Shown: positions 1-8,574 of the stretch, in pieces
Layout of the letters: each line of letters starts with the position of its first letter
How positions within the stretch are numbered: the stretch's first letter is position 1
Assembly: GCF_000829195.1 (NCBI RefSeq)
Contig: NZ_AP013294.1
Span: 124,001-188,000, forward strand
Direction: 5' to 3'
Source: Bacillus sp. OxB-1
GTDB taxonomy: Bacteria > Bacillota > Bacilli > Bacillales_A > Planococcaceae
DNA: 64,000 nucleotides
Position numbers and translations under genes: made by a program
The notes under the pieces: model-generated
The model's input: the letters and a program-made list of their open reading frames with translations, nothing else
The model's database searches: none
What the model was told of the DNA's origin: nothing

Positions 1-479
1 TTAGGTTGGGGGATATTGGGTTGCTCAGTAATGCCTATATTAGAGCAACTTCTTTCCCCGCTGCAATAGCAGGGCTGAGGTGTTTTTTTACGAAAGCACC
101 TTTGCTCACTGCCTTTTCGTGTCAATCTTGAAACCTATTTCTTACTCTATTACTGTACAGGAGTTTCACTACTTTGTATATTTCTTTCAAGGTCCGTAGT
201 CCCCCCTTTGAAATGAACACTAATTCGTTTTCGTTTCTATTGCCTGCAAGCTAATAATTTCTACTTTTGATCGTCATGCCAGTACCCCACTGCAAAATTT
301 TAATATTGACGTTCTTAACAGAGCAATCCAAGCTTGAGATAAGGTTAAACAGAATTTTCCTCGCAATTGCTTAAGACGATAATCAGACAAGTATCTGTGC
401 ATCAAACAAAAGAAGTGGTAAAATTCATGAGGAGTAAAGGGTTTTGCAACAGATACATGTTGCAAGAGGAGGATATGAA
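1..479. other. AT-rich leader region without a supported gene
   Basis: I see no convincing coding region here. A 63-codon open frame on the minus strand (274-465) overlaps the ribosome-binding region of the next gene and resembles nothing I recognise. The segment lies upstream of the dihydrouridine synthase gene and probably contains its promoter, but no clear -35/-10 pair stands out. Confidence 0.4.
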
Positions 480-1457
480 TTGAACAACGAGCATAACTTT
501 TGGCTTGATTTACCGAAGCCGTTCTTTATATTGGCACCGATGGAAGATGTCACGGATGTCGTGTTCCGTCACGTCATCAGTGAAGCCGGGAAACCGGATG
601 TGTTTTTCACGGAATTTACGAATACGGAAAGTTATTGCCACCCTGAAGGAAGAGACAGTGTGCGTGGCCGATTGACGTTCACCGAAGATGAGCAACCGAT
701 TGTAGCGCATATTTGGGGAGACAAACCGGAGTACTTCAGGCAAATGAGCGTCGACATGAAAGAACTCGGATTCCGGGGCATTGATTTAAACATGGGATGC
801 CCGGTGCACAACGTTGCAGCAAACGGAAAAGGCGCAGGGTTGATACGGCGTCCTGAAGTGGCGGCGGAACTGATCCAAGCGGCCAAAGCCGGCGGATTGC
901 CAGTCAGTGTGAAAACAAGACTAGGCTACGTCAAGGTCGAGGAATGGCGCGATTGGCTAGGACATGTATTGGAACAGGATATCGCGAATCTATCCATCCA
1001 CCTTCGAACGAGAAAAGAAATGAGCAAAGTGGATGCACATTGGGAACTCATCCCTGAAATTAAAAAACTGCGGGATGAAATCGCTCCAAATACATTGCTG
1101 ACGATCAATGGAGATATCCCTGACCGTGCAACAGGGTTGCAATTAGTCGAACAATACGGCGTCGATGGTGTCATGATCGGCCGCGGCGTTTTCACCAATC
1201 CATTCGCTTTTGAAAAAGAACCGAGAGAACATAGCGTGAAAGAATATCTCGACCTGTTGCTTTTACAACTTGATCTCCACGATAAGTATTCAAGCGAATA
1301 CGAACCCCGTCCATTCAAACCGCTCCTTCGCTTTTTCAAAATCTATATTCGTGGATTTAGAGGTGCAGGCGAGTTACGCAATCAATTGATGGGTACGAAA
1401 TCGACGGATGAAGTGCGGCAGTTGGTGAAAGAGGTAATGGATAAGGGATTGGACTGA
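480..1457 (+). CDS. tRNA-dihydrouridine synthase (Dus family)
   Basis: The protein is an FMN-dependent Dus enzyme that reduces uridine to dihydrouridine in the D-loop of tRNA, in the cytosol. The start is taken as TTG at 480 because a strong AGGAGG (467-472) lies 7 nt upstream; the open frame itself extends further 5'. The 325-aa product shows the family hallmarks: the APMEDVTD phosphate/FMN-binding start (about residue 19), DLNMGCPV with the catalytic Cys at about residue 107, VKTRLGY in the middle, and NGDI plus [12 protein letters not shown] in the last third. It is a DusB/DusC-like paralogue, but which uridine it modifies cannot be read from the sequence. It stands alone, followed directly by a terminator. 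Confidence 0.93.
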   Translation: MNNEHNFWLDLPKPFFILAPMEDVTDVVFRHVISEAGKPDVFFTEFTNTESYCHPEGRDSVRGRLTFTEDEQPIVAHIWGDKPEYFRQMSVDMKELGFRGIDLNMGCPVHNVAANGKGAGLIRRPEVAAELIQAAKAGGLPVSVKTRLGYVKVEEWRDWLGHVLEQDIANLSIHLRTRKEMSKVDAHWELIPEIKKLRDEIAPNTLLTINGDIPDRATGLQLVEQYGVDGVMIGRGVFTNPFAFEKEPREHSVKEYLDLLLLQLDLHDKYSSEYEPRPFKPLLRFFKIYIRGFRGAGELRNQLMGTKSTDEVRQLVKEVMDKGLD

Positions 1458-1473
1458 GGCAGGTCTGATCCAT

Positions 1474-1520
1474 AAAAAAAGAGGTTGAAAAATTATATTA
1501 TTTTTCAACCTCTTTTTTCC
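1474..1520. terminator. Bidirectional rho-independent terminator
   Basis: The stem AAAAAAAGAGGTTGAAAAAT pairs with the mirrored arm ending CAACCTCTTTTTT, with an A-run on one side and a T-run on the other. It sits between the plus-strand dus gene and the convergent MFS remnant, so it can serve both. Confidence 0.85.
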
Positions 1521-1522
1521 AA

Positions 1523-2091
1523 TTACGTAGTGGATGGCTTCATTTTTCGCGGATTGACAAAATAAATCATTACGGCAGCAAGAAGACTGAGTAAACTTAA
1601 GTACCCAAATACAATCATATAGTTATTATTAGTTTTATCTACCAATAGGCCACTAATGGAAGGTCCTAAAATCCCAGCGACAAAACCATACCCCGTAAAT
1701 AAGTAACCGAATATCAAGGGTAATTTTTTTGCACGGTCGTTAAAACCGGTGTATAGATCAAACTGCTCCCCACCCCCATTAAAAACGCCCAAAGGTATAC
1801 CATGATAATATGGGTCGCGTATGCAGCTACGATTAAAGATGCACTGCATATAATCGTTTCAATCGTTGTAATCAGCCTTGTACTGATTTTTTTATGTAAT
1901 TTCCCTATGTAAAAAGCCCCGATGCCAAGCGCAATCAAAATGAAGAACATGCTATTGCCAACTTGGCTTTGTGTGATGTTTAATTTCTCTTGCCAATAGA
2001 CCCCCATCACTCCGGGGTAGCCGAATACTAAAGCGCCCGGCAAGAAAATAACTGCAACACACCCGATTACGGAAATAATATTTTTATCCAT
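1523..2091 (-). pseudogene. MFS transporter remnant (internal deletion plus frameshift)
   Basis: Two overlapping minus-strand frames together encode only the ends of a major facilitator superfamily permease. The N-terminal 125 residues (2091 down to 1714) contain about four membrane helices and the GVGSSLIYTPVLTTVQK segment typical of OFA-like/MFS loop regions. The C-terminal part (about 1739 down to 1523) contains the last two helices, reading KKLPLIFGYLFTGYG onward, in another frame. The join lies in a run of seven A bases. Intact MFS proteins have about 400 residues and this locus has room for about 190, so roughly half the gene is missing. It cannot give a working transporter. Confidence 0.8.
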
Positions 2092-2303
2092 TTCACAATC
2101 ACTCCCTTCACTTATAAACCATTAACTACACATAGTATTTATACTAAATCCCTCCACCATTTTGATGAATTTCCTGCTTTACTTTAATTAAATTGAAGAA
2201 ACATAAGTCAGAAACCTCAATGGATAAAAATTATATTTGTGATTAATTGAAACGAAGAGAACAGCACTGCTCCTAATATGATGTTCTTCTTGAATAAATG
2301 TGG

Positions 2304-2460
2304 TATACTTAGCGTAAGATGAGAAAAGCTGAACGTCTGCGAAACGTCCAGCTAGTAACAGTCGCATACCGCAAGAAGAGCGGCTGACTGGAATTTAATA
2401 GGTGTAAAAGAGTAACCCCCATTTAGCTCCTGTCGAAAGGGAATGGGCGGTTACTTTTTT
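2304..2460 (+). ncRNA. Putative antitoxin RNA convergent with a holin-like toxin gene
   Basis: An extended -10 element (TGTGGTATACT, TATACT at 2304-2309) would start a plus-strand RNA near 2316. The RNA could form two hairpins (arms GCTGAACGT/ACGTCCAGC and CAGTC/GACTG) and would end at a strong hairpin with T-run (2411-2460). That terminator is shared with the minus-strand toxin transcript, so the two RNAs overlap at their 3' ends, as in type I toxin-antitoxin loci of Bacillales such as txpA/ratA. No protein is encoded. The antitoxin role is inferred from layout only; the -35 element is weak. Confidence 0.5.
2411..2460. terminator. Shared bidirectional terminator of the type I TA-like locus
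   Basis: AGTAACCCCCATT (2411-2423) pairs with AATGGGCGGTTACT (2442-2455), followed by T bases on the plus strand and preceded by A bases that become Us on the minus strand. It would end both the toxin mRNA and the convergent RNA. Confidence 0.75.
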
Positions 2461-2563
2461 TGATTGGTGAAGAGTACAATTATCGCAACCACGGCTGTCA
2501 CCGTAGTTGCGAATGCTATAAAAGATTGAAATACATGTTTATTGCCTCGTAGGTTACCATCAT
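2451..2563 (-). pseudogene. Holin-like type I toxin, frameshifted
   Basis: A good ribosome-binding site (AAAGGGGG) precedes tandem ATG codons (2558-2563). The ATG frame reads MVTYEAINMYFNLL and stops. The neighbouring frame continues directly with IAFATTVTAVVAIIVLFTN followed by QKK and a stop at 2451. Joined, the two halves match the layout of short holin-like toxins (Hol_Tox type: YEA-start, one hydrophobic helix, basic tail). One extra T in the TTTT run near 2520 would restore the frame. A 40-aa GTG-started version in the second frame (from 2573) is possible but has poor initiation signals. It is either a dead toxin, a slippage-controlled one or a sequencing error. Confidence 0.55.
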
Positions 2564-2629
2564 CTCTAAACACCCCCTTTCATCAAGGGAGTGCCAACCG
2601 CCCATCTAGCTTATGCAACTGCTAATATT

Positions 2630-2657
2630 AGTCTAGCACAATTACCCAGGGTTTCAA
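2630..2657 (-). promoter_or_regulatory. Sigma-A promoter of the holin-like toxin transcript
   Basis: On the minus strand TTGAAA (2652-2657) and TAGACT (2630-2635) are separated by 16 bp, giving a start near 2623 and a roughly 60-nt leader before the toxin ATG. The leader contains GATGGGCGGTT, repeated in the terminator region, which could take part in RNA pairing. Confidence 0.55.
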
Positions 2658-2810
2658 TGGTGGATAATGCTTTATAGATGTATTCTATACACTGTTTATT
2701 TGTTCAGAAAGGGCCTGACAGCCGGCGAGCACATCCGTAACCCCCAGACCTTATAGTTATACTACTGATCAACCGTATTTAGATAAAGAATTGGATTTAA
2801 CTAAAATAAA

Positions 2811-2850
2811 TAACAGGCAAGCCTCTATTTTCAGCTTGCCTGTCATATTT
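2811..2850 (-). terminator. Terminator of the queC-queT-queF operon
   Basis: The 10-bp arms ACAGGCAAGC and GCTTGCCTGT flank an 11-nt loop. On the minus strand the hairpin is followed by TTATTTATTTTA. It lies about 55 bp beyond the queF stop codon. Confidence 0.75.
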
Positions 2851-2903
2851 ATCCCCATTGAGGTTGAGATTGCCTTCGTTCGAACGCTTTTCATCCATAC
2901 TAC

Positions 2904-3392
2904 TTATCGATTATCAATGTTTTCCGGATACATGTCGTGCTGCATGAGTCGATGGTTCGCCATTTCCTCAAACATCGTTCCCGGCTTTCCGTAATTGCAA
3001 TAGGGATCAATGGAAATGCCGCCACGCGGTGTGAACTTTGCCCACACTTCAATATACCGCGGATCCATCAACTCGATCAAATCTTTCATAATGAGATTTA
3101 CGCAATCTTCATGGTAGGCCCCGTGATTCCGAAAACTGAACATGTACAGTTTCAATGATTTGCTTTCCACCATCCGCACATCGGGAATGTACGAAATATA
3201 GATGGAGGCAAAATCCGGCTGACCCGTCATTGGGCATAGACTCGTAAACTCTGGAATATTGAACTTTACAAAATAGTTATTTTCCTGGTGCTGGTTTTCA
3301 AATGTCTCCAGCACTTCCGGGTTATAATCATATCGATATTCCGTATTTTGATTTCCAAGCAGCGTGAGGTCCTTCGTATCACTTTGTTTCAT
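2904..3392 (-). CDS. queF: NADPH-dependent 7-cyano-7-deazaguanine reductase QueF
   Basis: QueF reduces the nitrile of preQ0 to the aminomethyl group of preQ1 in queuosine biosynthesis, a cytosolic step. The 162-aa product has the unimodular QueF size. It shows [15 protein letters not shown] N-terminal sequence, the catalytic cysteine in [16 protein letters not shown], the QueF motif [21 protein letters not shown], and the C-terminal [15 protein letters not shown] at 3392 is chosen; in-frame sequence upstream is extension into the previous gene's end. It is the last gene of an operon with queC and a preQ precursor transporter, 16 bp downstream of the latter. Confidence 0.95.
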   Translation of the reverse strand: MKQSDTKDLTLLGNQNTEYRYDYNPEVLETFENQHQENNYFVKFNIPEFTSLCPMTGQPDFASIYISYIPDVRMVESKSLKLYMFSFRNHGAYHEDCVNLIMKDLIELMDPRYIEVWAKFTPRGGISIDPYCNYGKPGTMFEEMANHRLMQHDMYPENIDNR

Positions 3393-3408
3393 ACTATTTG
3401 TTCCTCCC

Positions 3409-3996
3409 TTATCGTGTGGCCCGCACTGTTTGCGGAACTGGTTGTGTAACGTCTGATATATTCGGTTCATAAATGCCCAATTTCATAACAAAATGCCTGA
3501 TTCCCCCGGCCACGACCAGCTGCATAAGCGTTTTCGCTACCCACTGTCCCGCAATCGCATAAGGAACAAGCTCCCAAGGCACAAACTTGAGCCCTAAAGG
3601 ACCGATTCCGATAATGACGAATACGGCCGAATCAAGAAATCCGGCAATAATTCCCGAATACATGACACGCTTTACAAAAGGCAATTTGAAACGTGTATAA
3701 ATTTCCGTATCTACCGTTTCGGATATGATAAAGCTGAGCGTCGAGGCAAAGACGACCCACAGCGCATCGCCTAACAAGTGGCTTGTCATAGCAGAGATGG
3801 CAAGCGCAGCTACAATCCACATATACGTTTTCGCACGGCCATATCTATTCTGAACCATATCCCGCATGACAAGCGTCAATCCAATAAACAACGTTCCATA
3901 CGGTATGATGAATAACCCTAATTCAAGCGGCGCAAATTTGGCTGTTATGACGTTGGCAAGTACGATGGATAGCAAGTAAATAAGAATCCTAAACAT
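3409..3996 (-). CDS. queT: Queuosine precursor transporter (VUT/YhhQ family)
   Basis: This 195-aa membrane protein belongs to the VUT family (YhhQ/YpdP-like), thought to import queuosine precursors such as preQ0 or preQ1. At least five hydrophobic segments are visible, with the family's [19 protein letters not shown] stretch near residue 40 and a [13 protein letters not shown] segment near residue 92. The start overlaps the queC stop by 8 bp, and queF follows, which supports assignment to this pathway. The symbol is by function; other VUT proteins carry different names. Confidence 0.8.
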   Translation of the reverse strand: MFRILIYLLSIVLANVITAKFAPLELGLFIIPYGTLFIGLTLVMRDMVQNRYGRAKTYMWIVAALAISAMTSHLLGDALWVVFASTLSFIISETVDTEIYTRFKLPFVKRVMYSGIIAGFLDSAVFVIIGIGPLGLKFVPWELVPYAIAGQWVAKTLMQLVVAGGIRHFVMKLGIYEPNISDVTQPVPQTVRATR

Positions 3997-4639
3997 GTAC
4001 GGGGCCTCCTGTCAAGTAAGCATCCAGGCCTTGCTTTCTTAATTTACAAGAAGGGCAATCGCCGCATCCGTCACCGATGATTCCGTTGTAACACGTCGTA
4101 GTATTCCTTCTGATATACTCCAGCCTGCCCATTCTATCCGCCATTTCCCATACTTCCGCCTTCGTTTTCCACATTAACGGCGTATGGATTTCGAAGCGGG
4201 CATCCATCGCAAGATTGAGCGTCAAATTCAGGGATTTGATAAAATCATTGCGGCAATCGGGATAGCCACTGAAATCCGTCTCACTGACACCCGTAATAAT
4301 ATGCCGCGCCCCGATCCGTTTTGCGTAAATCGCCGCAAAGGACAGGAAAATATGGTTTCGGCCTTCGACAAATGTATTGGGCACCGTGCCAGTCTCGTCA
4401 ATTTCCATATCAGTCCGGGTCAAGGCATTCTCCGTTAGTTGACTCAGCAGACTCAAATCCATGATTGTATGAGAAACCCCAAGATCCTTGGCAATTTTCT
4501 CTGCCGAATCCAGTTCCGAACGATTTCTTTGCCCATACAAAAAAGTGACGGCTTCAACGCTATCAAATGTCTCCTGTGCCCACAAAAGACAAGTCGTTGA
4601 ATCTTGCCCGCCACTAAATACAACTACCGCTTTTTCCAT
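3989..4639 (-). CDS. queC: 7-cyano-7-deazaguanine synthase QueC
   Basis: QueC converts 7-carboxy-7-deazaguanine to preQ0 using ATP and ammonia. The 216-aa product begins with the N-type ATP pyrophosphatase loop [13 protein letters not shown] (residues 6-18). It ends with the zinc-binding cysteine cluster [19 protein letters not shown] (about residues 183-201). It is the first gene of the operon and its ribosome-binding site GGGAGG lies inside a candidate preQ1 riboswitch. The usual Bacillus partners queD and queE are absent from this operon. Confidence 0.95.
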   Translation of the reverse strand: MEKAVVVFSGGQDSTTCLLWAQETFDSVEAVTFLYGQRNRSELDSAEKIAKDLGVSHTIMDLSLLSQLTENALTRTDMEIDETGTVPNTFVEGRNHIFLSFAAIYAKRIGARHIITGVSETDFSGYPDCRNDFIKSLNLTLNLAMDARFEIHTPLMWKTKAEVWEMADRMGRLEYIRRNTTTCYNGIIGDGCGDCPSCKLRKQGLDAYLTGGPVHV

Positions 4640-4647
4640 ATGTAATT

Positions 4648-4690
4648 CCTCCCTAGTTTTTTTTATAGAGGGGATGGTTTCGAACCCTCT
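4648..4690 (-). promoter_or_regulatory. Candidate preQ1-I riboswitch in the queC leader
   Basis: On the minus strand the leader reads AGAGGG, a short loop, CCCTCT, then the A-rich tail ATAAAAAAAACTAGGGAGG. This is the preQ1 class I arrangement: one hairpin (P1), an A-rich tail folding back, and a tail that here contains the queC Shine-Dalgarno sequence, suggesting translational control. The loop-tail pseudoknot pairing is not a textbook match, so the aptamer call rests mainly on P1, the A-tail and the gene context. Confidence 0.65.
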
Positions 4691-4808
4691 TAGTCATAGT
4701 ATAGTTGAATCTATCGCCTTTGGGAACCGCCTATTCGGATGGGGACGCGATGTATCTTGTTATTGAAAAATTGCATTTTCGGCACCTATCTGATATTGAA
4801 TTCTCCTT

Positions 4809-5771
4809 TCACTGCAGCCTTTCCCTCATCTTCTCGATTTCCTCTTTTTCTAAGTGTGTGACTTCTGCAATGAATTCCGTCGATGTCCCTTTTTTCAACA
4901 TCTCCATCACTACTTTTTTCACGCCTTGCTCCAATCCTTGCTGGACCCCTTTCTCCCACTCCAAGTCAAATGCATTCTTAATGGTCGGGGAAGCGTTCTC
5001 TTTATTGTAAAGTTCCATTAGCTCCGTCTCCTTTCGAATCATTGGCCGAATTTCTTCAGATAGTTGTTTTGTATATGCTTCTGGCAATTGTAACAAGTAA
5101 TCGATAAAATGAAAAACAGCTTGGACTGCGGTGCGGGAATAGTTTTGATTGCGAATCAGCTCGCGCATGAGCTTGCTTTTGAATAAATAGCGCTGATGGT
5201 CTTCGTCTTTTGTTTGATGCAAAGCCTTTGCCGCTAGTACAATTTTACTAAAAAGATTATCGGACCATACCAATTCCTCTTCAGAATACGCTTCCGTTTG
5301 GTAATTCCTATATGAGTAATGCAGCTGTGTTCCTAAATAATCATACTTGAAATGTTCAGGGATGGTAGTTTTACTAGGGGATGTATGAACAGCGATGGCG
5401 ACAACTTTTTCTTGATGACGGTCGTAGATGCGATAGAAGTATCGGAACATGCGTTCAGGGAAATCAGACTTATTTTCGCTTTGCACTTCAATATGAATCA
5501 GAATCCATTGTTCTTTACCATTTTTCAAACGGACTTTTGCCAATCGATCTGCAAAACGCCTACCTTTTTTCCTATCGGCTACTTCCTGAAACAATTCCTT
5601 GTCCAAAAAATCCGGCTCCTGATTAAAGTCAATTAGCGTGTGCAGCTCTGGCGCGAAAAACAATAAAAAATCCTCGAATAATTCACCGATAACCTTTTTC
5701 CACAAACCGTCCTGATCCAACGGACTGCTGTCATAAGTAATCTTTTCTTCTTTAATCAATATCATGACCAA
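4809..5771 (-). CDS. Rpn family recombination-promoting nuclease / putative transposase (PD-(D/E)XK)
   Basis: The 320-aa protein belongs to the Rpn/YhgA-like group of PD-(D/E)XK nucleases, widespread mobile-like endonucleases. The catalytic core is visible in the first third: an acidic residue in RFADRLAKV and the beta-strand motif WILIHIEVQSE, followed by the conserved ERMFRYFYRIYDRH. The C-terminus is a charged, coiled-coil-like helix region (LEWEKGVQQGLEQGVKKVV), typical of the family and often variable. TTG at 5771 is chosen because GGAGGTG lies 9 nt upstream; an upstream ATG at 5789 overlaps that site. It stands alone between the que leader and a 300-bp spacer. Confidence 0.8.
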   Translation of the reverse strand: MVMILIKEEKITYDSSPLDQDGLWKKVIGELFEDFLLFFAPELHTLIDFNQEPDFLDKELFQEVADRKKGRRFADRLAKVRLKNGKEQWILIHIEVQSENKSDFPERMFRYFYRIYDRHQEKVVAIAVHTSPSKTTIPEHFKYDYLGTQLHYSYRNYQTEAYSEEELVWSDNLFSKIVLAAKALHQTKDEDHQRYLFKSKLMRELIRNQNYSRTAVQAVFHFIDYLLQLPEAYTKQLSEEIRPMIRKETELMELYNKENASPTIKNAFDLEWEKGVQQGLEQGVKKVVMEMLKKGTSTEFIAEVTHLEKEEIEKMRERLQ

Positions 5772-6093
5772 TCTAAAAAGCACCTCCATTTAAATATCTG
5801 ACTATTAAATTAACTATACCACAAAGCGAACATACGTTCAAGTAAGTGAGCCACTTCTCTGGGGCAACCTGACAAAGTCAAACCGCCAAGTTCTGGGCGT
5901 CATCCAACAAGTCAAAATATTTTCCAATTAATATCATTAATTGACATTTAACCTCAGACAAAATAAAATAAGAAAATAAATTGAATTTAATTCCAAAAGG
6001 AAGTGTATAGCCTACACTGTATGAAGACCGTTACAACACATAAACTCACGACGCAAACGTATTGTTTTATAAACTAGATAGTTTAGAGGGTGT
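5772..6093. other. Intergenic spacer holding a remnant of the downstream winged-helix gene
   Basis: Most of this spacer is AT-rich and unremarkable. The stretch at about 5851-5915 resembles codons near the 5' part of the gene at 6970: both read GGCAACCTGACAAAGTCA-like sequence followed by ACCGCCAAGT.CTGG.CGT.ATCC. It is too short and stop-laden to be expressed. Confidence 0.5.
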
Positions 6094-6102
6094 TTGAAGT
6101 TG

Positions 6103-6735
6103 ATGACGGACCATAAAGAGCAAACGATATTCAATTACGTTGGAAATAAAATAATGACAGACCGAGAAATTGACATCGTCATTAGATTGGAAGAGCCTTT
6201 AGTAGTTGTGTTAGGGAATGTTTTAAGTAACGAAGAGTGTGATGAACTCATCCGATTGTCAAAGGACAAAATCAAACGTTCAAAAATAGGAACGACACGC
6301 GAGGAAAATGAACTGAGAACAAGTAGTGGTATGTTTATCGAAGAAAGTGAAAACGAATTAGTTGCGAGAATCGAAACAAGAATTTCTTCTATTATGAATA
6401 TACCCATTGAACACGGAGAAGGCTTACAAATCCTTCAGTATACCCCTGGTCAACAGTATAAAGCCCACTATGATTTCTTTTCATCAACAAGCAAAGTGAC
6501 AAACAATAGAATTAGTACTCTCGTTATGTACTTAAATGATGTAGAACAAGGTGGAGAAACGTTTTTCCCTAAACTGAATTTTTCCGTAACCCCCAAAAAA
6601 GGTATGGCAGTTTACTTCGAGTACTTCTATACCGATCCACATTTAAACGAGTTAACTTTACACGGCGGAGCACCCGTTATCACTGGTGAAAAGTGGGTCG
6701 CCACGCAATGGATGAGAAAACAAAAAGTAAGGTGA
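6103..6735 (+). CDS. 2OG-Fe(II) oxygenase, prolyl 4-hydroxylase alpha-like
   Basis: The product (210 aa) is a 2-oxoglutarate/Fe(II)-dependent dioxygenase of the prolyl 4-hydroxylase (P4Hc) type. The iron ligands are visible as H122 and D124 in KAHYDFF and H187 in LTLHGGAPV, with the 2-oxoglutarate-binding lysine at about K197 in TGEKWVATQW. YLNDVEQGGETFFP is the other family signature. Bacterial members hydroxylate proline-containing peptides or proteins; the substrate here is unknown. ATG at 6103 fits the usual N-terminus. AGAGGG at 6085-6090 is better spaced for TTG at 6100, so the first codon is uncertain. It is monocistronic. Confidence 0.88.
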   Translation: MTDHKEQTIFNYVGNKIMTDREIDIVIRLEEPLVVVLGNVLSNEECDELIRLSKDKIKRSKIGTTREENELRTSSGMFIEESENELVARIETRISSIMNIPIEHGEGLQILQYTPGQQYKAHYDFFSSTSKVTNNRISTLVMYLNDVEQGGETFFPKLNFSVTPKKGMAVYFEYFYTDPHLNELTLHGGAPVITGEKWVATQWMRKQKVR

Positions 6736-6744
6736 AAGTACCAA

Positions 6745-6787
6745 CAGAGGACCTCCCTAAATATACAAGGGAAGGTCCTCTCTTATT
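6745..6787 (+). terminator. Rho-independent terminator of the P4H-like gene
   Basis: AGAGGACCT..CCCT pairs with AGGGAAGGTCCTCT around a short AT loop, followed by a T/A-rich tail (CTTATTAAA). Confidence 0.75.
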
Positions 6788-6969
6788 AAAATCACCCATC
6801 ATGATAAGGTGCTTGCTTTGTTCTCTTTAGGAAGTGCCAGTGCTTCGTTGTCTGCCATCGGATAAAACGAAAACCGACATTCAACTGATTGACCATCAAA
6901 ATCATTTGACATACAAAGTATCCTTTTTGACCCCTCCCCTCTATATAGAGGGCAAAGGGGGAATAAAAA

Positions 6970-7770
6970 ATGACACATTACCTAAAAGAGTACTCGAAAT
7001 TCACGACGATCGCCGAAATGGACGCAGCCGCCGAACAGCACTTGTCGCTTCACTGGGACAACCTGACAAAGTCAGACCGCCAAGTGCTGGACGTTATCCG
7101 CCGCTACTCTGTCAAATACGGTGCAGCCCATTTGAAACACGGAACGATCGAAAACGCCATCGGGAAATCAAACATCACCGTCCGACGCGCCATCCGGAAA
7201 CTCGTCAACTTACACATCATCGACAAGGTCCACTACATCCGCCCCGTCATGAGCGGGCTCGGCGCCAACATCTACATTATTTTACCGTTCGATGACCAGG
7301 GGAAAATGAACGACCGTGACCATGACGACAAATCGCATAACGACGGGGAAAACATGCAGATTCCCGAAGATGAAGCTCTACTTTCTAAATCTCTAGTAAA
7401 ATCTAAAGATCTTAACTACACGTCTCAGACTGAACTGTCAAAGTTATCCACAAGTCTATTCAGTCGGATGAAAGATCTGCTTGCCGGAACAATCGGTGAT
7501 GCAAAATCCGCCCGTGAATTTTACGGAATCCATAAGGCCATCTCCGGCAGAATGCTGAAGTTCGAGATTTATAAAGATGACAAGCATATATTCGAAGACC
7601 TTGCCTACCGAGCGCTCCAAATCACCGTCATGGCAACGAAAAAGAAATCAATCCGGAATTTGCCCGGCTATTTCAAAGGCGTCCTGGACAAGTTGGTCGA
7701 CGAGACGTATTTCAAGGATGTCTTCATGCTGTTTGATGTGCCGGTGGAAGGGTTTTATTGTCCGGAGTGA
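6970..7770 (+). CDS. Winged-helix DNA-binding protein, replication-initiator-like (unrecognised family)
   Basis: I do not recognise the family with certainty. The N-terminal half of the 266-aa product (about residues 30-110) looks like a winged helix: LTKSDRQVLDVIRRYS, then GTIENAIGKSNITVRRAIRKLVNLHII as a helix-turn-helix, then a wing-like hairpin. A polar linker (about 115-150, rich in D, H, N) leads to a C-terminal helical part ending in NLPGYFKGVLDKLVDE, a motif seen in phage- and plasmid-type replication proteins. The start follows GGGGGA by 7 nt. It opens a three-gene plus-strand cassette, and a degraded fragment of the same sequence lies at about 5851-5915, so it is probably mobile or duplicated. 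Confidence 0.65.
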   Translation: MTHYLKEYSKFTTIAEMDAAAEQHLSLHWDNLTKSDRQVLDVIRRYSVKYGAAHLKHGTIENAIGKSNITVRRAIRKLVNLHIIDKVHYIRPVMSGLGANIYIILPFDDQGKMNDRDHDDKSHNDGENMQIPEDEALLSKSLVKSKDLNYTSQTELSKLSTSLFSRMKDLLAGTIGDAKSAREFYGIHKAISGRMLKFEIYKDDKHIFEDLAYRALQITVMATKKKSIRNLPGYFKGVLDKLVDETYFKDVFMLFDVPVEGFYCPE

Positions 7771-7878
7771 GGTGTTGCGTTGAAGAATAACAGTTTCCGA
7801 AATCCCTATGTATAGTGTGAATGACAAACATACGAGGGGGTTTTCCTTGCGGATACAGGCGAAGGCCGCTACTGTTCG

Positions 7879-8574
7879 ATGGACTGCCTGCCTGAAGGGG
7901 TTATGGACGAACCGTACGGACTTGCCTACGTCGGACTGCTGGAACGCTATATCGACCTATCAAGCGAACGAAGGGAATTTGAAAGTTTCACGGATCGTGA
8001 TGCCTTACTTGATGAGGTTGATGAATTGGCGAGGCAATGTGCGGAATACGTCCTTGGAGAAGAAGGGGTCCACTTCTTCAAGGACGAGCTGCGGCGGCTC
8101 CACGGCTTGATCATAAGCTTGCACCAATCCGTCGCCAACCACTTCCTGGATGCGGAGAATTACCTCTACACGGACGGACTGCATGTCAGCTGGGATGAAA
8201 TGCCGCAAGTGATCGCACTTCAGCTCGAATCCATCCTACAAAACAAATTGGATGAGGAGCAATGGAAGCCATTCATCAGCTATAACCAAGCACTCGACGC
8301 TACCACGGAAAGCCGCAACATCATCACTTTCCCGGAAAACGGATATGAGGATAAACCGGAGCTGGATCTGTTATTCGACGGAGGCATCCGCTTTCTGAAA
8401 AACGTGCAGCAGACACCAGCCGATTGGATCGACGATGCAGTGAAATTCATCAAAATGGCCATTTGCCCGATATGCACATGGCCCGAACCTTTCGAGGACT
8501 TCGACTTGAATGAGGAATTCGAGGCTTACGTCTGCGGTTCGTGCATATGGAAGAGAAGGAGTGAATTTTTATGA
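7879..8574 (+). CDS. Uncharacterised zinc-finger protein, possibly 5'-truncated
   Basis: No function can be named. The 231-aa product ends in a clear zinc ribbon (CPICTWPEPF...AYVCGSC, about residues 195-222). The codons just upstream of the ATG, in the same frame and without a stop, read GEGRYCS and run into MDCLPEG, which is the second half of a CxxC/CxxC zinc knuckle. A good ribosome-binding site and TTG (about 7848) lie upstream but in a different frame. I therefore suspect a frameshift or an N-terminal truncation. The middle is helical and acidic. The gene lies 108 bp after the winged-helix gene and overlaps the next gene by 4 bp, so the latter two are translationally coupled. Confidence 0.6.
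   Translation: MDCLPEGVMDEPYGLAYVGLLERYIDLSSERREFESFTDRDALLDEVDELARQCAEYVLGEEGVHFFKDELRRLHGLIISLHQSVANHFLDAENYLYTDGLHVSWDEMPQVIALQLESILQNKLDEEQWKPFISYNQALDATTESRNIITFPENGYEDKPELDLLFDGGIRFLKNVQQTPADWIDDAVKFIKMAICPICTWPEPFEDFDLNEEFEAYVCGSCIWKRRSEFL

Noticed and set aside
274..465. 63-codon minus-strand frame near the left edge
   Set aside because: It covers the ribosome-binding region of the dus gene and has no recognisable sequence.
6834..7295. 153-codon plus-strand frame over the start of the winged-helix gene
   Set aside because: It overlaps a better supported gene in another frame and turns arginine/histidine/proline-rich, as shadow frames do.
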